From positions 1-30,911 of the IMG/VR virus record IMGVR_UViG_3300006802_000332: 30,911 bases of DNA, one strand, 5' to 3'. The stretch comes from a virus. Position numbers and translations under genes: made by a program. Each line of letters starts with the position of its first letter. Within the stretch, counting starts at the first letter, position 1. Below are positions 10,101 through 18,700 of the stretch, in pieces. The notes under the pieces were generated by a model. It worked only from the letters and a program-made list of their open reading frames with translations, made no database searches and had not been told where the DNA came from.

Positions 10101-13100
10101 ACGCAACCGATCAAGAGTTTGATGTTTTTGACATCAACGCTCCGCGTGCTAATGCCCCAAAGGGAGGGAGTCCGGCTGGGCTGTATTTTTCTTCCGGGAC
10201 AACCAAATACACCGGGAAGCGCGTTATCCGTGCAGTTCTTAACTACAGCAACCCATACAATTTGGCTGGAGGCAATGTCATAAGTGATAATGCCGTAGAA
10301 GTATATAAGCAGGCTTTGCGAGACGAGGGTCTTTCTCCAGACGAATACTGGCTAAACGAAAAAGCTGAGAAGTTTCAGAAGACCGGTCGTATGCCGTTTA
10401 CCGGCTTGTCTCGCCAGGGTCAGACAAGCGTCATCAAGGCCGCTGGCTACGACAGCTTGATAGATGGCCGTGATGTTGCTGTTTTCAGCTCAGAGCAGGT
10501 CAAGGTTGTAGACCCCATCACCCGCGACGCCGACGGCAACATCATCCCGCTGTCACAGCGGTTTGATGTCACGCAGCCGAGCATCTTGTATGCACCAGAA
10601 GTTGCCACATCAAAAATCAAGGGAGCACTGTCTAGTGTTTCTGAATCAATCAAAAACTTTGTCGCCAAGATAAGCGGGCGCGACAAAACCCCAAACATTG
10701 ACAAAGAGCACGCCAAGGCTGCAAAGCAAGGAGATATTGAGGCTGGAGCCAAGCTCACAGAAGCCGCCGCTTTTGCTGCCGCACCCTATGTTTTCCCAGC
10801 AAACCACGGTTTGCGCGAAGGCATTTTGCGTGAAGCAACATTCGATATGTCAATGCTTGGCGTTAACACTAGGGCTGCCAGTGCGGCCAAGGGAGTGTTT
10901 GCCAGCAAGGGCAGGTCTACCGCTTCTTTCTATGCCGTTCCGCCAGCGAAAAAGTCTAGAACTCCAATCAATGAGCGCGATGTAAACGCACAACTGTCCA
11001 ATGTGTATGAGAAACTAATTAAGCCAATTAAAACCACTACCCGCGTTGGCTATGGCGCAGGATCGCAACTAGTTGAGGGGATTAGTGGATACACAACGAT
11101 TTTTTCTGGCTACAGCTTTGGGCAGAAGCCAATTCCGTTGCCGCGATTGCTTTCTGAGTATGCAGAATACAAATCACGCAAACGAGACAGCTTTAGTGCT
11201 TGGTCTCAGTCTCAAACGCCAGAAACAGTTGTCCGTTATCTGGAAGAAGAACGAGCACTACTTGTAGACAACGCCACGCGCACACGCAATTTTGCGGTGT
11301 TGCGTGACGCAGCCAAGGGTCTGCAAAAGATCATCAACCAAATCAATGTCGATTATGATCTGAAGCCTAGCGATGTAGTTGCTACAGGCGAGGGCGGGAT
11401 TCTCAATCTGTATGTTCTTATGAACAACCCGCTAATCCATGACCAAAAAGGCAAGCGCGGAAGAGCGATAAACTTTTCAAGGCTAATAGATATCGCCAAA
11501 GCTAGAGGGCATGACGGCCTTGTTATTCAAAACACGTTTGACGGTAGCACGGTCGATGACGTTTACGTTGCGTTTGATTCAGGACAGCTAAAGTCTGCTG
11601 ATCCGTTTACATACGACAAAAGCGGCAAGCTGATTCCGCTGTCGCAGCGATTTGACGTCACGCGACCAAGCATTTTGTATGCCCCAGAACAGCAACCGAT
11701 TGGCCCTGTCACCAACGACCAGCTAAAGCAGCAAGCTGTCATCGCTTCGTCGATGTTCAGCAACCTTGCTGTGGAACTTGGCATTAAGCCAAAACAGTTC
11801 TGGGAAAGATACGGCCCGCAGTTCCGGGTTGATGAGCAGGCGCGTGGCGGCTCCCCGGGCGCGTATCAGCCAAAAAGCATGACTGTCGTGCTTCAGTCTG
11901 ACCAGACTGCTGACACGCTGCTGCACGAACTTACGCACCACTACGTTCACATTCTGTCGGTCATCGCCGCACAGGACACGGCGCTAGAGGACACGCAGAC
12001 TGCTGCGGGCATTATCCGTGCCCGTGAGGTGTTTGAAGACCTTGTCTCCGAGTTTGACACCGACGGGTTCATCGCGGCCGAGGGATACAACACAGGTCAG
12101 GCGTGGACACGCCTTACCGCTGAACAGCAGGCGCGCATCCACGAACGCATCGCCTACCAGTTTGGTGCCTACATCGCCGAAGATGCTGCGCCAACCGAGA
12201 AGGTTCGCGGCGCTTTCCGCAAGATGTCGGACTGGCTGCGGAAGATCTACGGCAAGACGCTTCAGAAGCTGGACGAGGCTTACTTTAGACGGTTTAACGA
12301 GCACCTTCCGGCGCTGACCGATGATGCCCGCCGCATCTTCGATCGCATGATCGGATCTGCTCTTGCTGTTGAGCAGGCAAAGGCTGCTGAGGGCTCTGTG
12401 CCCATTTTCCAGTCACAGGAGGAGTCCGGCCTGACCGATGAGCAGTGGGCCCGGCTGCAAGCAGATCAAGAGGCATCGGACCAAGAAGCCATTGAACAGA
12501 TGATGGCTAGGTTCATGCGCGATGAGAAGTGGGGCATCAGCAGCCGCAACCGCTTCATCCGCAAGATGCAGCAGCAGGTGCGTAAGAAGCGCGCCGAGGC
12601 GCGTGACCGCGTGCAGGCCGAAGTAGAGCGTCGCCCAGTCTATCAGGCCATTCGGTTCTTTCGCACTGGAGAGCGACTTACCGATCAGGATGCGTTTGCC
12701 AAGATCGAAGGCAAGCACCGCCTGGATGTCGCCGCGATCAAGAAGCTGTTCCCAAAGGCTGAGGACCGCAAGAAGCTGCGTGGTGGCCGCTACGGGATGA
12801 CGATGAAGGAGGGCATCGACCCTGACCTTGCCGCATCCATGTTTGGCTACGAAAGCGCCGGGGCCATGATTCAAGACATCATCGACGCCAAGCCTATTAA
12901 GCAGGTTGTCGATGAGGAGGCTGAGGCGCTCCTGCGAAAGGAGAACGCAGACCTGTTCGACCAGAACAAGATTCGCGAAGCGGCCATCGAATCTATCCAG
13001 AACGAACGCACGTCTCGGTTTATCGCGGCAGAGCTTCGGTTCATGTCTGCCGTAGTCACGCCGGTTCGCATCCTGATTGCGGCTGCCCGCGCCGCAGCCA

Positions 13101-15724
13101 CGCAGCGCATCGACGGGATGACGATCAGAGAGCTGCGCCCGGATCGCTACGCCAACCAGTCAAAGCGTGCATCCAAGGATGCGCTGAAGGCAAGGCGTGC
13201 TGGCAACAATGCCGAAGCCCTGAACGCCAAGCGTCGCCAGCTTGGTTTGGATCAGATGGCGTTTGTTGGCCGGGCAACCAAGAAGAGGATTGAGCAGCAC
13301 CGCAAGTATCTTCGCAGGCTTGCCAAGCCAGCCAAGAGAAAGCGTGTGGGCGCAGATCACGGTGATGTGATTGACATCGTTCTGTCGCGCATTGCTGATG
13401 GCAACAATCCCTTGGTTGTGGTGCAGCCTGGGCAGGTTTTCCAGAAGGGTCTTAGCTGGCATTCTCAGCTCATGGCCGACCAAGGCAGCCCAAGCCTGCT
13501 GGACGCGGAAACCAGCCGTCAGCCGGTTGGGTGGACTGGCGAAGAGCCCGCCACCCTTGCCGATGAGATCATGTCGATGCCGCTCGGCGTTGACATCAAC
13601 GACATGACGGTTGAGCAGCTAGAGGACATCGTCAAAGCTGTCAAGGAGCTTGAACACGTCGGCAAGCAGCTCACTGAGGGCAACGCCGCTTCTAGAAAGC
13701 AGAAACTTGCTGACATTGACGAGCAGCTTGCAGATGCCGTTATGCAAAGCATCGGGCGCAAGCACTCTCGCAAGACAGAAGATTCGTGGATGCAGGACCC
13801 CAAGCGCATCTACGAAAAGATGAGCGTCCAGCACTACACCATGGCTGGCAAGTCCTACGTCATGGACGGGGGTAAGTATGGGGTGTGGTTTGACTACGTA
13901 GTCAACGTCGCCAGTCAGATCGAGGACGCTGAGCTGAAGATGCGTGCCGATCTGACGCGACAGATGAGCGATATTCTTAAGCCCGTCACTGTTCGTGGCT
14001 ACAGAACCAAGCGTCGCATCGACCGGCTAGATGGTGACTACAGCCTGATGGAGCTGTTCGTCATGGCGTGCAACCTCGGCAACGCTCAGAACGCGCAGCG
14101 CCTGTTGAACAACGGGTATGGCAAGTGGACCATCGACGATGTTCGCATGGCGATTGAGGAGAACCTGAATGAGCAGCAGATTCTTGCTGTTCAGAAGACT
14201 TGGGATGTCTTCAGCTCGATCAAGCCGTTGATCGCAAAGCTAGAGCGTGAGGATCGCGGTGTTGAACCTACTTGGGTTCAGCCCAAGCCCGTAGCGTTCA
14301 CGGTTGCTGGCAAGACCGTTCATTTGTCCGGTGGCTACTTCCCGATCAGCTACGACGGGCAGGCATCTCGTCTTGGTGCTTACACGGAGCAAAGCAAGGA
14401 AGCGGAGACCCGTGATGTGAAGTCTGCCGTAGTCGCCACAACGCACCGCGCCTTCCTTAAAAACCGAGCAAGGGAGGTCCAAGATGCACCGCTGCTTCTA
14501 TCTCTGAGTGGAGCATTCGCGTCGCTAGAGGAGATCGTCCACGACATCCACTGGCGTCAATTCGGCAAGGATCTCAACCGGCTGCTTGGCAAGAACAGCA
14601 AGACATCCCGGGCCATCCAAGAGAAGTATGGCACGGACTGGCTGAGCGACATTCTGAACTGGCGCAACCGCGTTGTGTCTGGCGACATGTCTGGAACCAG
14701 GACGGCCCTAGACAACGTGATGTCTTGGACTGGACGGTTCACGTCGCAGGCGTCGCTTCTCTACAACATCGGCTCGCTTGCCATTCAGTGGACCGGCATC
14801 TTTTCTATCGGAGCAGCCACCGGCTACAGCAACGCGATGTATGGCGCGTCTCGCCTGTTCAACTGGCGCGATGCCAAGACGCAGATGATGAGGCTGTCGC
14901 CGCAGATGGAGCTGCGCTACGCGACTCGCTTGCGTGAGTTCTCTGATCTGATGAGTCAGATCCGGGGCAAGATCACGCTAAAGCAGAAGATGGAGATCCA
15001 CGGATACTGGCTGCTTCAGCAGGCACAGTCAGTAGCGGACATCGCAGCTTGGCACGCCGGGTTCAACAAGGCTTTGTCTGAGGGCAAGTCAGAACGATCT
15101 GCGGCCGACATCGCGTATCAAGTGGTCCTTGACACGCAGTCGTCCGGTCGCCTGCAAGACTTGTCAACCGTTGAGGCCGGAACGGTCGGACGCATCTTCT
15201 CTGTGTTCTACCGTCCGATGAACGCGCAGCTCAACGTCTGGATGCGTAATGCTGGATACAAGAGCCGCGCCCGCATGATCGCCGACTTCTCGGCCATCTT
15301 TATGATTATGCCTTATGTGCAGTTCCTGCTTAAGGATGCCATCAAACCAGACGAGGGCGAGGACGAAGAGTTCTGGACCGCTAAGAATCAGGCCGCGCTT
15401 CTTGGCGCTGAGACCATGAAGGCGTTCCTTGGTTCATTTGTCTACGTCAGAGAGTTCTCCAACTCTATCGGAGCACTGTTTGGGCAAGAGGTCTTTAGCT
15501 ACTCCGGCCCAACGCGGCTGCGTTTGATTAAGGACTTTGAGCGCCTAATCACGCAGATCGCACAGGGCGAGCTTGACAAGTCGCTGTTCAAGTCGGTGTC
15601 CACCATTGGTGGCGCAGCTGGATTCCCGTCCGCGACCGCAAACCGAATCATCGACGGTGTTCATGCAGTGATGAATGACAAGGATGTTCCGCCTTGGGCC
15701 ATCATCACCGGCACCGATCGGTAA
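7169..15724 (+). CDS. Giant polyvalent internal virion protein with ART-like modules and a zincin motif (T7 gp16 position)
   Basis: A 2851-residue protein, over twice T7 gp16 (1318). It starts five bases after the gp15-like stop with only a weak ribosome site. From the N-terminus: helical region; hydrophobic segments ~215-380; charged coiled-coil-like part with an acidic Glu/Val linker (~380-600); then at least three and perhaps four segments resembling ADP-ribosyltransferase modules of phage polyvalent proteins (about 600-715, 755-925, 970-1144, 1180-1507; motifs include FDAWFANSQAVD, GYHFT, AGLYFSS, GYDSLIDGRDVAVF, RGHDGLVIQN). Next comes a zinc-metallopeptidase HExxH motif, HELTH at 1586-1590, followed by long helical regions and a C-terminal hydrophobic part (~2700-2790). 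It is probably packaged and ejected with the DNA, protecting or modifying host targets; that role is inferred. No gp16-like transglycosylase domain was recognised. Confidence 0.85.
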   Translation: MSDFGITFSDQQSFNDDVRNRLDRMREQRLRQAVNFGTRYNPVRTGQAAQHGLPFTVSDDILDAALQQTKQQNIYREVNSYPVSMDFFADPAFASLAADDADNVGAMEGLFKTLLSSGAQVVSGALRFIDWERTKTEEWQTQMWMSLREQAIANMTPDERRRFIQAQQQLPAEFRPIEEPMTQKVMRGWEEMAQGLQADARTFWGQTIVGESAFSAIQSITQMLALAPLGPAAVMAGFGSTEFGSAMQAGEAAGLSPQEAFKTAVAGAFAEIALGFTPVKSLLAGAAGNTLRQTLVNTAKAELATEIPTTLIQSFTQFMEFERPNTSADFVEYAQRLPREVAVTALSTLFSTGVTAPIIYRSQEAVNKQASDIDVAQRNSDVLGQIQETMSRSKAAANGPALFQKLVAAQAKAYEVREIRVDRQIVEDSLEELGGIEAVRKALPEVASKLEAQDPADGTELFIRPEQWAEAVRLNPKFDEVLRQHVRINDQEMTAAEALVAEKNKEKFLEELNRLIEDEAEILAEVESDRQSIEDDIVERVSGVRPQPAVVETEAELPEVAEQPQEAPEGAEVAQAIQEVIAAQEPAEVAVEPATEQQPFDAWFANSQAVDVKGKPLELAIRPLPDGEGSFYSEAPAGTGNTLVSIANPLILTGDKANRFIKDAKFRQRTMQKARDLQKDGVIAHGKTQVDDRTVRDSIYAPLDEAQIRTNGRPDPSALEAPRVTLPPADQPKPRRIVKTEADLADVKTGDEVDILGYHFTSALEQNLPKNATDLYPGGPDPSVVSDTGWFGTAVYFSIGDAQYEDERNLHATIRAKNILVSNDIPVVDMKKFGGENLVYNRWGDFSLAKARVIWESGLVSDLEYAGAIKKYFGNDNDAYDKIQDEFNYDAVIHRNESLAAMSEQSQVGVYDLDIISNRDFQEDTLQGREDAGLESPQTSATDAAYMAAIEAGDMETAQRLVLDAAKASGFSEQVYEHATDQEFDVFDINAPRANAPKGGSPAGLYFSSGTTKYTGKRVIRAVLNYSNPYNLAGGNVISDNAVEVYKQALRDEGLSPDEYWLNEKAEKFQKTGRMPFTGLSRQGQTSVIKAAGYDSLIDGRDVAVFSSEQVKVVDPITRDADGNIIPLSQRFDVTQPSILYAPEVATSKIKGALSSVSESIKNFVAKISGRDKTPNIDKEHAKAAKQGDIEAGAKLTEAAAFAAAPYVFPANHGLREGILREATFDMSMLGVNTRAASAAKGVFASKGRSTASFYAVPPAKKSRTPINERDVNAQLSNVYEKLIKPIKTTTRVGYGAGSQLVEGISGYTTIFSGYSFGQKPIPLPRLLSEYAEYKSRKRDSFSAWSQSQTPETVVRYLEEERALLVDNATRTRNFAVLRDAAKGLQKIINQINVDYDLKPSDVVATGEGGILNLYVLMNNPLIHDQKGKRGRAINFSRLIDIAKARGHDGLVIQNTFDGSTVDDVYVAFDSGQLKSADPFTYDKSGKLIPLSQRFDVTRPSILYAPEQQPIGPVTNDQLKQQAVIASSMFSNLAVELGIKPKQFWERYGPQFRVDEQARGGSPGAYQPKSMTVVLQSDQTADTLLHELTHHYVHILSVIAAQDTALEDTQTAAGIIRAREVFEDLVSEFDTDGFIAAEGYNTGQAWTRLTAEQQARIHERIAYQFGAYIAEDAAPTEKVRGAFRKMSDWLRKIYGKTLQKLDEAYFRRFNEHLPALTDDARRIFDRMIGSALAVEQAKAAEGSVPIFQSQEESGLTDEQWARLQADQEASDQEAIEQMMARFMRDEKWGISSRNRFIRKMQQQVRKKRAEARDRVQAEVERRPVYQAIRFFRTGERLTDQDAFAKIEGKHRLDVAAIKKLFPKAEDRKKLRGGRYGMTMKEGIDPDLAASMFGYESAGAMIQDIIDAKPIKQVVDEEAEALLRKENADLFDQNKIREAAIESIQNERTSRFIAAELRFMSAVVTPVRILIAAARAAATQRIDGMTIRELRPDRYANQSKRASKDALKARRAGNNAEALNAKRRQLGLDQMAFVGRATKKRIEQHRKYLRRLAKPAKRKRVGADHGDVIDIVLSRIADGNNPLVVVQPGQVFQKGLSWHSQLMADQGSPSLLDAETSRQPVGWTGEEPATLADEIMSMPLGVDINDMTVEQLEDIVKAVKELEHVGKQLTEGNAASRKQKLADIDEQLADAVMQSIGRKHSRKTEDSWMQDPKRIYEKMSVQHYTMAGKSYVMDGGKYGVWFDYVVNVASQIEDAELKMRADLTRQMSDILKPVTVRGYRTKRRIDRLDGDYSLMELFVMACNLGNAQNAQRLLNNGYGKWTIDDVRMAIEENLNEQQILAVQKTWDVFSSIKPLIAKLEREDRGVEPTWVQPKPVAFTVAGKTVHLSGGYFPISYDGQASRLGAYTEQSKEAETRDVKSAVVATTHRAFLKNRAREVQDAPLLLSLSGAFASLEEIVHDIHWRQFGKDLNRLLGKNSKTSRAIQEKYGTDWLSDILNWRNRVVSGDMSGTRTALDNVMSWTGRFTSQASLLYNIGSLAIQWTGIFSIGAATGYSNAMYGASRLFNWRDAKTQMMRLSPQMELRYATRLREFSDLMSQIRGKITLKQKMEIHGYWLLQQAQSVADIAAWHAGFNKALSEGKSERSAADIAYQVVLDTQSSGRLQDLSTVEAGTVGRIFSVFYRPMNAQLNVWMRNAGYKSRARMIADFSAIFMIMPYVQFLLKDAIKPDEGEDEEFWTAKNQAALLGAETMKAFLGSFVYVREFSNSIGALFGQEVFSYSGPTRLRLIKDFERLITQIAQGELDKSLFKSVSTIGGAAGFPSATANRIIDGVHAVMNDKDVPPWAIITGTDR
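10511..10600 (+). repeat. 30-residue direct repeat inside polyvalent protein, copy 1
   Basis: This in-frame segment encodes DP-(I)-T-x-D-x-x-G-x-I-PLSQRFDV-T-x-PSILYAPE, at the end of an ART-like module. A second copy lies 1089 bases downstream (11600-11689) and matches at 23 of 30 residues while many third codon positions differ, so it is an old protein-level duplication rather than a recent DNA duplication. Confidence 0.85.
11600..11689 (+). repeat. 30-residue direct repeat inside polyvalent protein, copy 2
   Basis: Second copy of the module-end segment described at 10511-10600, sharing PLSQRFDV and PSILYAPE. It closes the last ART-like module and directly precedes the HExxH zincin region, so these repeats mark module borders. 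Confidence 0.85.
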
Positions 15725-15756
15725 TCTAAACCACCACCACCAACCACCAACTCGCC
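15725..15756 (+). promoter_or_regulatory. CCA-rich leader without a Shine-Dalgarno before the fibre gene
   Basis: The 32 bases between the polyvalent-protein stop and the fibre ATG consist largely of CCA/CAA units (CCACCACCACCAACCACCA at 15731-15749) and contain no AGGAG-like sequence. The leader is predicted to be unstructured, which could allow initiation without base pairing to 16S rRNA. This is an observation about sequence; the mechanism is inferred. Confidence 0.4.
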
Positions 15757-18700
15757 ATGACCATCAGCAGCGCAGACAGGAAGAGCCAGCTCTACATCGG
15801 CTCTGGGACCACTGGTCCATTCGCCTTCCCCTTCAAAGTCTTCGCTGCCAGCGAGGTCAAGGTCACTACGTCTGTCATCGCGACTGGCGTAGAGACCGTG
15901 CTCAGTGCGGGTGAATACACGGTCAACCTTAACGCCGACCAGGACGGCAACCCGGGTGGTTCAATCACACTCGCCACGGCCCTGCCGACGACCAAGAACC
16001 TCATCATTACGTCGGCGGTGCCGCTCACGCAGCCGGTCAACATCAACAACCAAGACGGGTTCTTCGCTGAGGTCGTTGAGGACGCTTTGGATAGGAGCGT
16101 CATTCAGGTTCAGCAGATGCAGACTGAGCTGGACCGTGCATTCAAGGTGCCCCTGACCAGCGGCTACACGGACCCGAACGAGTTCATCACCGACCTGCTG
16201 AACACGGACGCTGCGGCGCAGACGGCGCGTGTTGGGGCTGAGGCGGCGGAGACGGCCGCTGTGGCAGCGCAGACTGCGGCCGAGTCCGCAAGGGATGGCG
16301 CGTTGACTGCGGAGACCAACGCAGAAGGCTACGCAGCCACCGCCGTTGGCGTCGCGACCCGCATGTTTACCAGCTACTCGGCTGCCGTAGCTGCTGGACT
16401 GAGCAACGACGATCTGTTCCGCGTCCAGATTGGTCAGCGGATCTTCGTCTACAAGTTTGTCACCCCTGGCAACTACGGCGTGCTTCAGAGTGTCATTCCT
16501 CTGAACTACCCGGAGGCCACGTTTGCCAGCGCATCGTCTTCGGGCACCTCTGTTTCAGGGGTGTCCATACCTGCCGGTGCTCTCATCGACGTGTCTGGTG
16601 TAGACGCTCTCTACAGCTACAACCAGATTCGCAACCGCGCTGTAGATGGCAACCCTAGCCTTAACCTGCTTGGGGTTCAGGACGCATCCAAGCAGCCGCT
16701 GCGGAGCTACATTTCAGACGCCGACCCTAACGATACCGGTGTCTACGATTTCAACGTTGACAACGAACTTGTTGTCAGCCACCTCCCGGCCACGGGAACA
16801 GACACCTACACGGTAGCTTTCCCCGACATCTATGTGCCGCCTGGACGGTGGACGTTTGCGTTTGATGCCAAAGGCATCGGACAAAGCTACCAATTCCGCG
16901 CCTCGGCTGATGGTGGCGCGACCTACACGCCTACGCAAACAGCCACGACTACGTTTCAGACGTTTGCCATCACGTTTGACAACACCACGGAACAGGCCGA
17001 CACATTTCAGTTCTTCCGTGAAGTCGCCGGAACAACGTCGCTGTCTGCGATTGCCTACAAGAACTTTCGCATTGTTCCTGGCACCTCCGCCACCTACACC
17101 GAACCAGCCAATCGTCACGGCTGGCATAAGCGCCCGTGGTCGCTGGAAGACAGATCGCTGGTGCCAAGCAACGAGCCGCGTGGATCAATCGCTGTTGTTG
17201 CATCCAACAGCAGCGGCATGTTGCTTACGTCCGCTGGTCACGGGTTCAGCAACAACGACACTGTGCTGCTGTCCGGTGGAACCTATGCGCTGGCTGGGGT
17301 TGTTCACTACGTTCGTGATGCAACGGCAGACACGTTCAAGGTTTCGCTTTCGCTCGGAGGGGCGGCGCTGCCTTATAACGCAGCTAGCGTTCCAACAACT
17401 GCTAGCTTTGGTCCCATCGTCGACAATTTGCACTTCCAGCTTCCTCTTGCGGAGACCAAGCAGCTTAACGAATACACGGTCAGCTTTGCGATTAAACCGG
17501 CTGACAACGCTTACGCCAACGCCTTCAGTCTGACGTCGCCGTCTACGGCTGCGGACAAGTTCGGCATGTTGCTGGTCCCAAGCACCGATGCTCTTTCGTT
17601 GTCTTCTGGCTTCATCAGCTTCGACCACCTTGGCAGCACCGACGACACGGTGCAGCTTCTTGGTGTCGCGATCCCGAAGGAGAAGTTCAGCATCCTGACG
17701 GTTGTTGCGCCAGCAGATGCAGGCGTCAACAGCGACCCGGCACGGGTCTACATCAACGGGATTCTGCTGCGCGAAGTTGAAGAGCAGATCCGTGTCAAAA
17801 CGTCTTCGCGTGACGCAGATGGTGCGAGCCTTCGCTTCAACTTTGGAAAGGCTCACAGGTTTGTTGAAGACGAGCCGGTGAAGCTGCAAAAGGACCCCGG
17901 GGCAGTGTTCCCGGTGGGTGTTGACGACGCGACGACCTACTACGTTCGGCCGCCAAGCAGCAACTTCCAAGAGACCCTGCTGCTGTCCACGACGGCAGGC
18001 GGCACGCCGATCGCCTTTACCAATCCTGGCTCCGGCAACATCTTCGTTAATAGCCAGCCGCGCCCAGTTGGCACTGCTCCGATCTCGCTGAACTGTCTTT
18101 CGCTCTTTGGTTTCAAGACCATTGAACCGTCGACCTTCAACCTGAAAGGGGGCTTCGCCAACTTTGTCTTGTATGACAAGGCTCTGACTGAATCTGAAGT
18201 GCAAAAGCTCATCACGGTTCAGAAGCAGCGGGTCGCCGCACACTACGAACCGATGCCAGCCCTTGGTTCGGTGCTTCTCACGGAAGGTGACTCGATCACC
18301 TTCGGCGTTGGTGTAGAGAACCCGACGCAGACGTTCCGCTACCGCTTGTTCTACGGTCTGGACTTTGATCCCAAGACCGTATCCCCAGCGGCTTTCGGCA
18401 AGTCGGACAACGACACGTTGATGACGACCTCCGATAACAGCGGCAACCTGCGTTTTACGGCAGTCGGCCACGGCTTCCCGCAGGGTGTCTCTGTTGTCGT
18501 CACCGCATCAACGTTCCCGGACAACATCACGGCGGCAACAACTTACTACGTCAACGTCATCAACGATGACAACATCCAGCTCACGACTGATGAGACCATG
18601 CTGAACACGGTTCAGGCCGGTGCCGAGCTGGGCGCTGACGTTCATGTGCTGCTTGCTGACAGCATTGGAAACGTGCGCGAAGCCATGACCGTTAACCTGC

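Noticed and set aside
17185-18471. 428-codon open frame antisense to the fibre gene
   Set aside because: It is a shadow of the GC-rich third positions of the fibre gene; its translation is Arg/Val-rich without recognisable domains, while the sense frame has clear SGNH and T7-fibre motifs.
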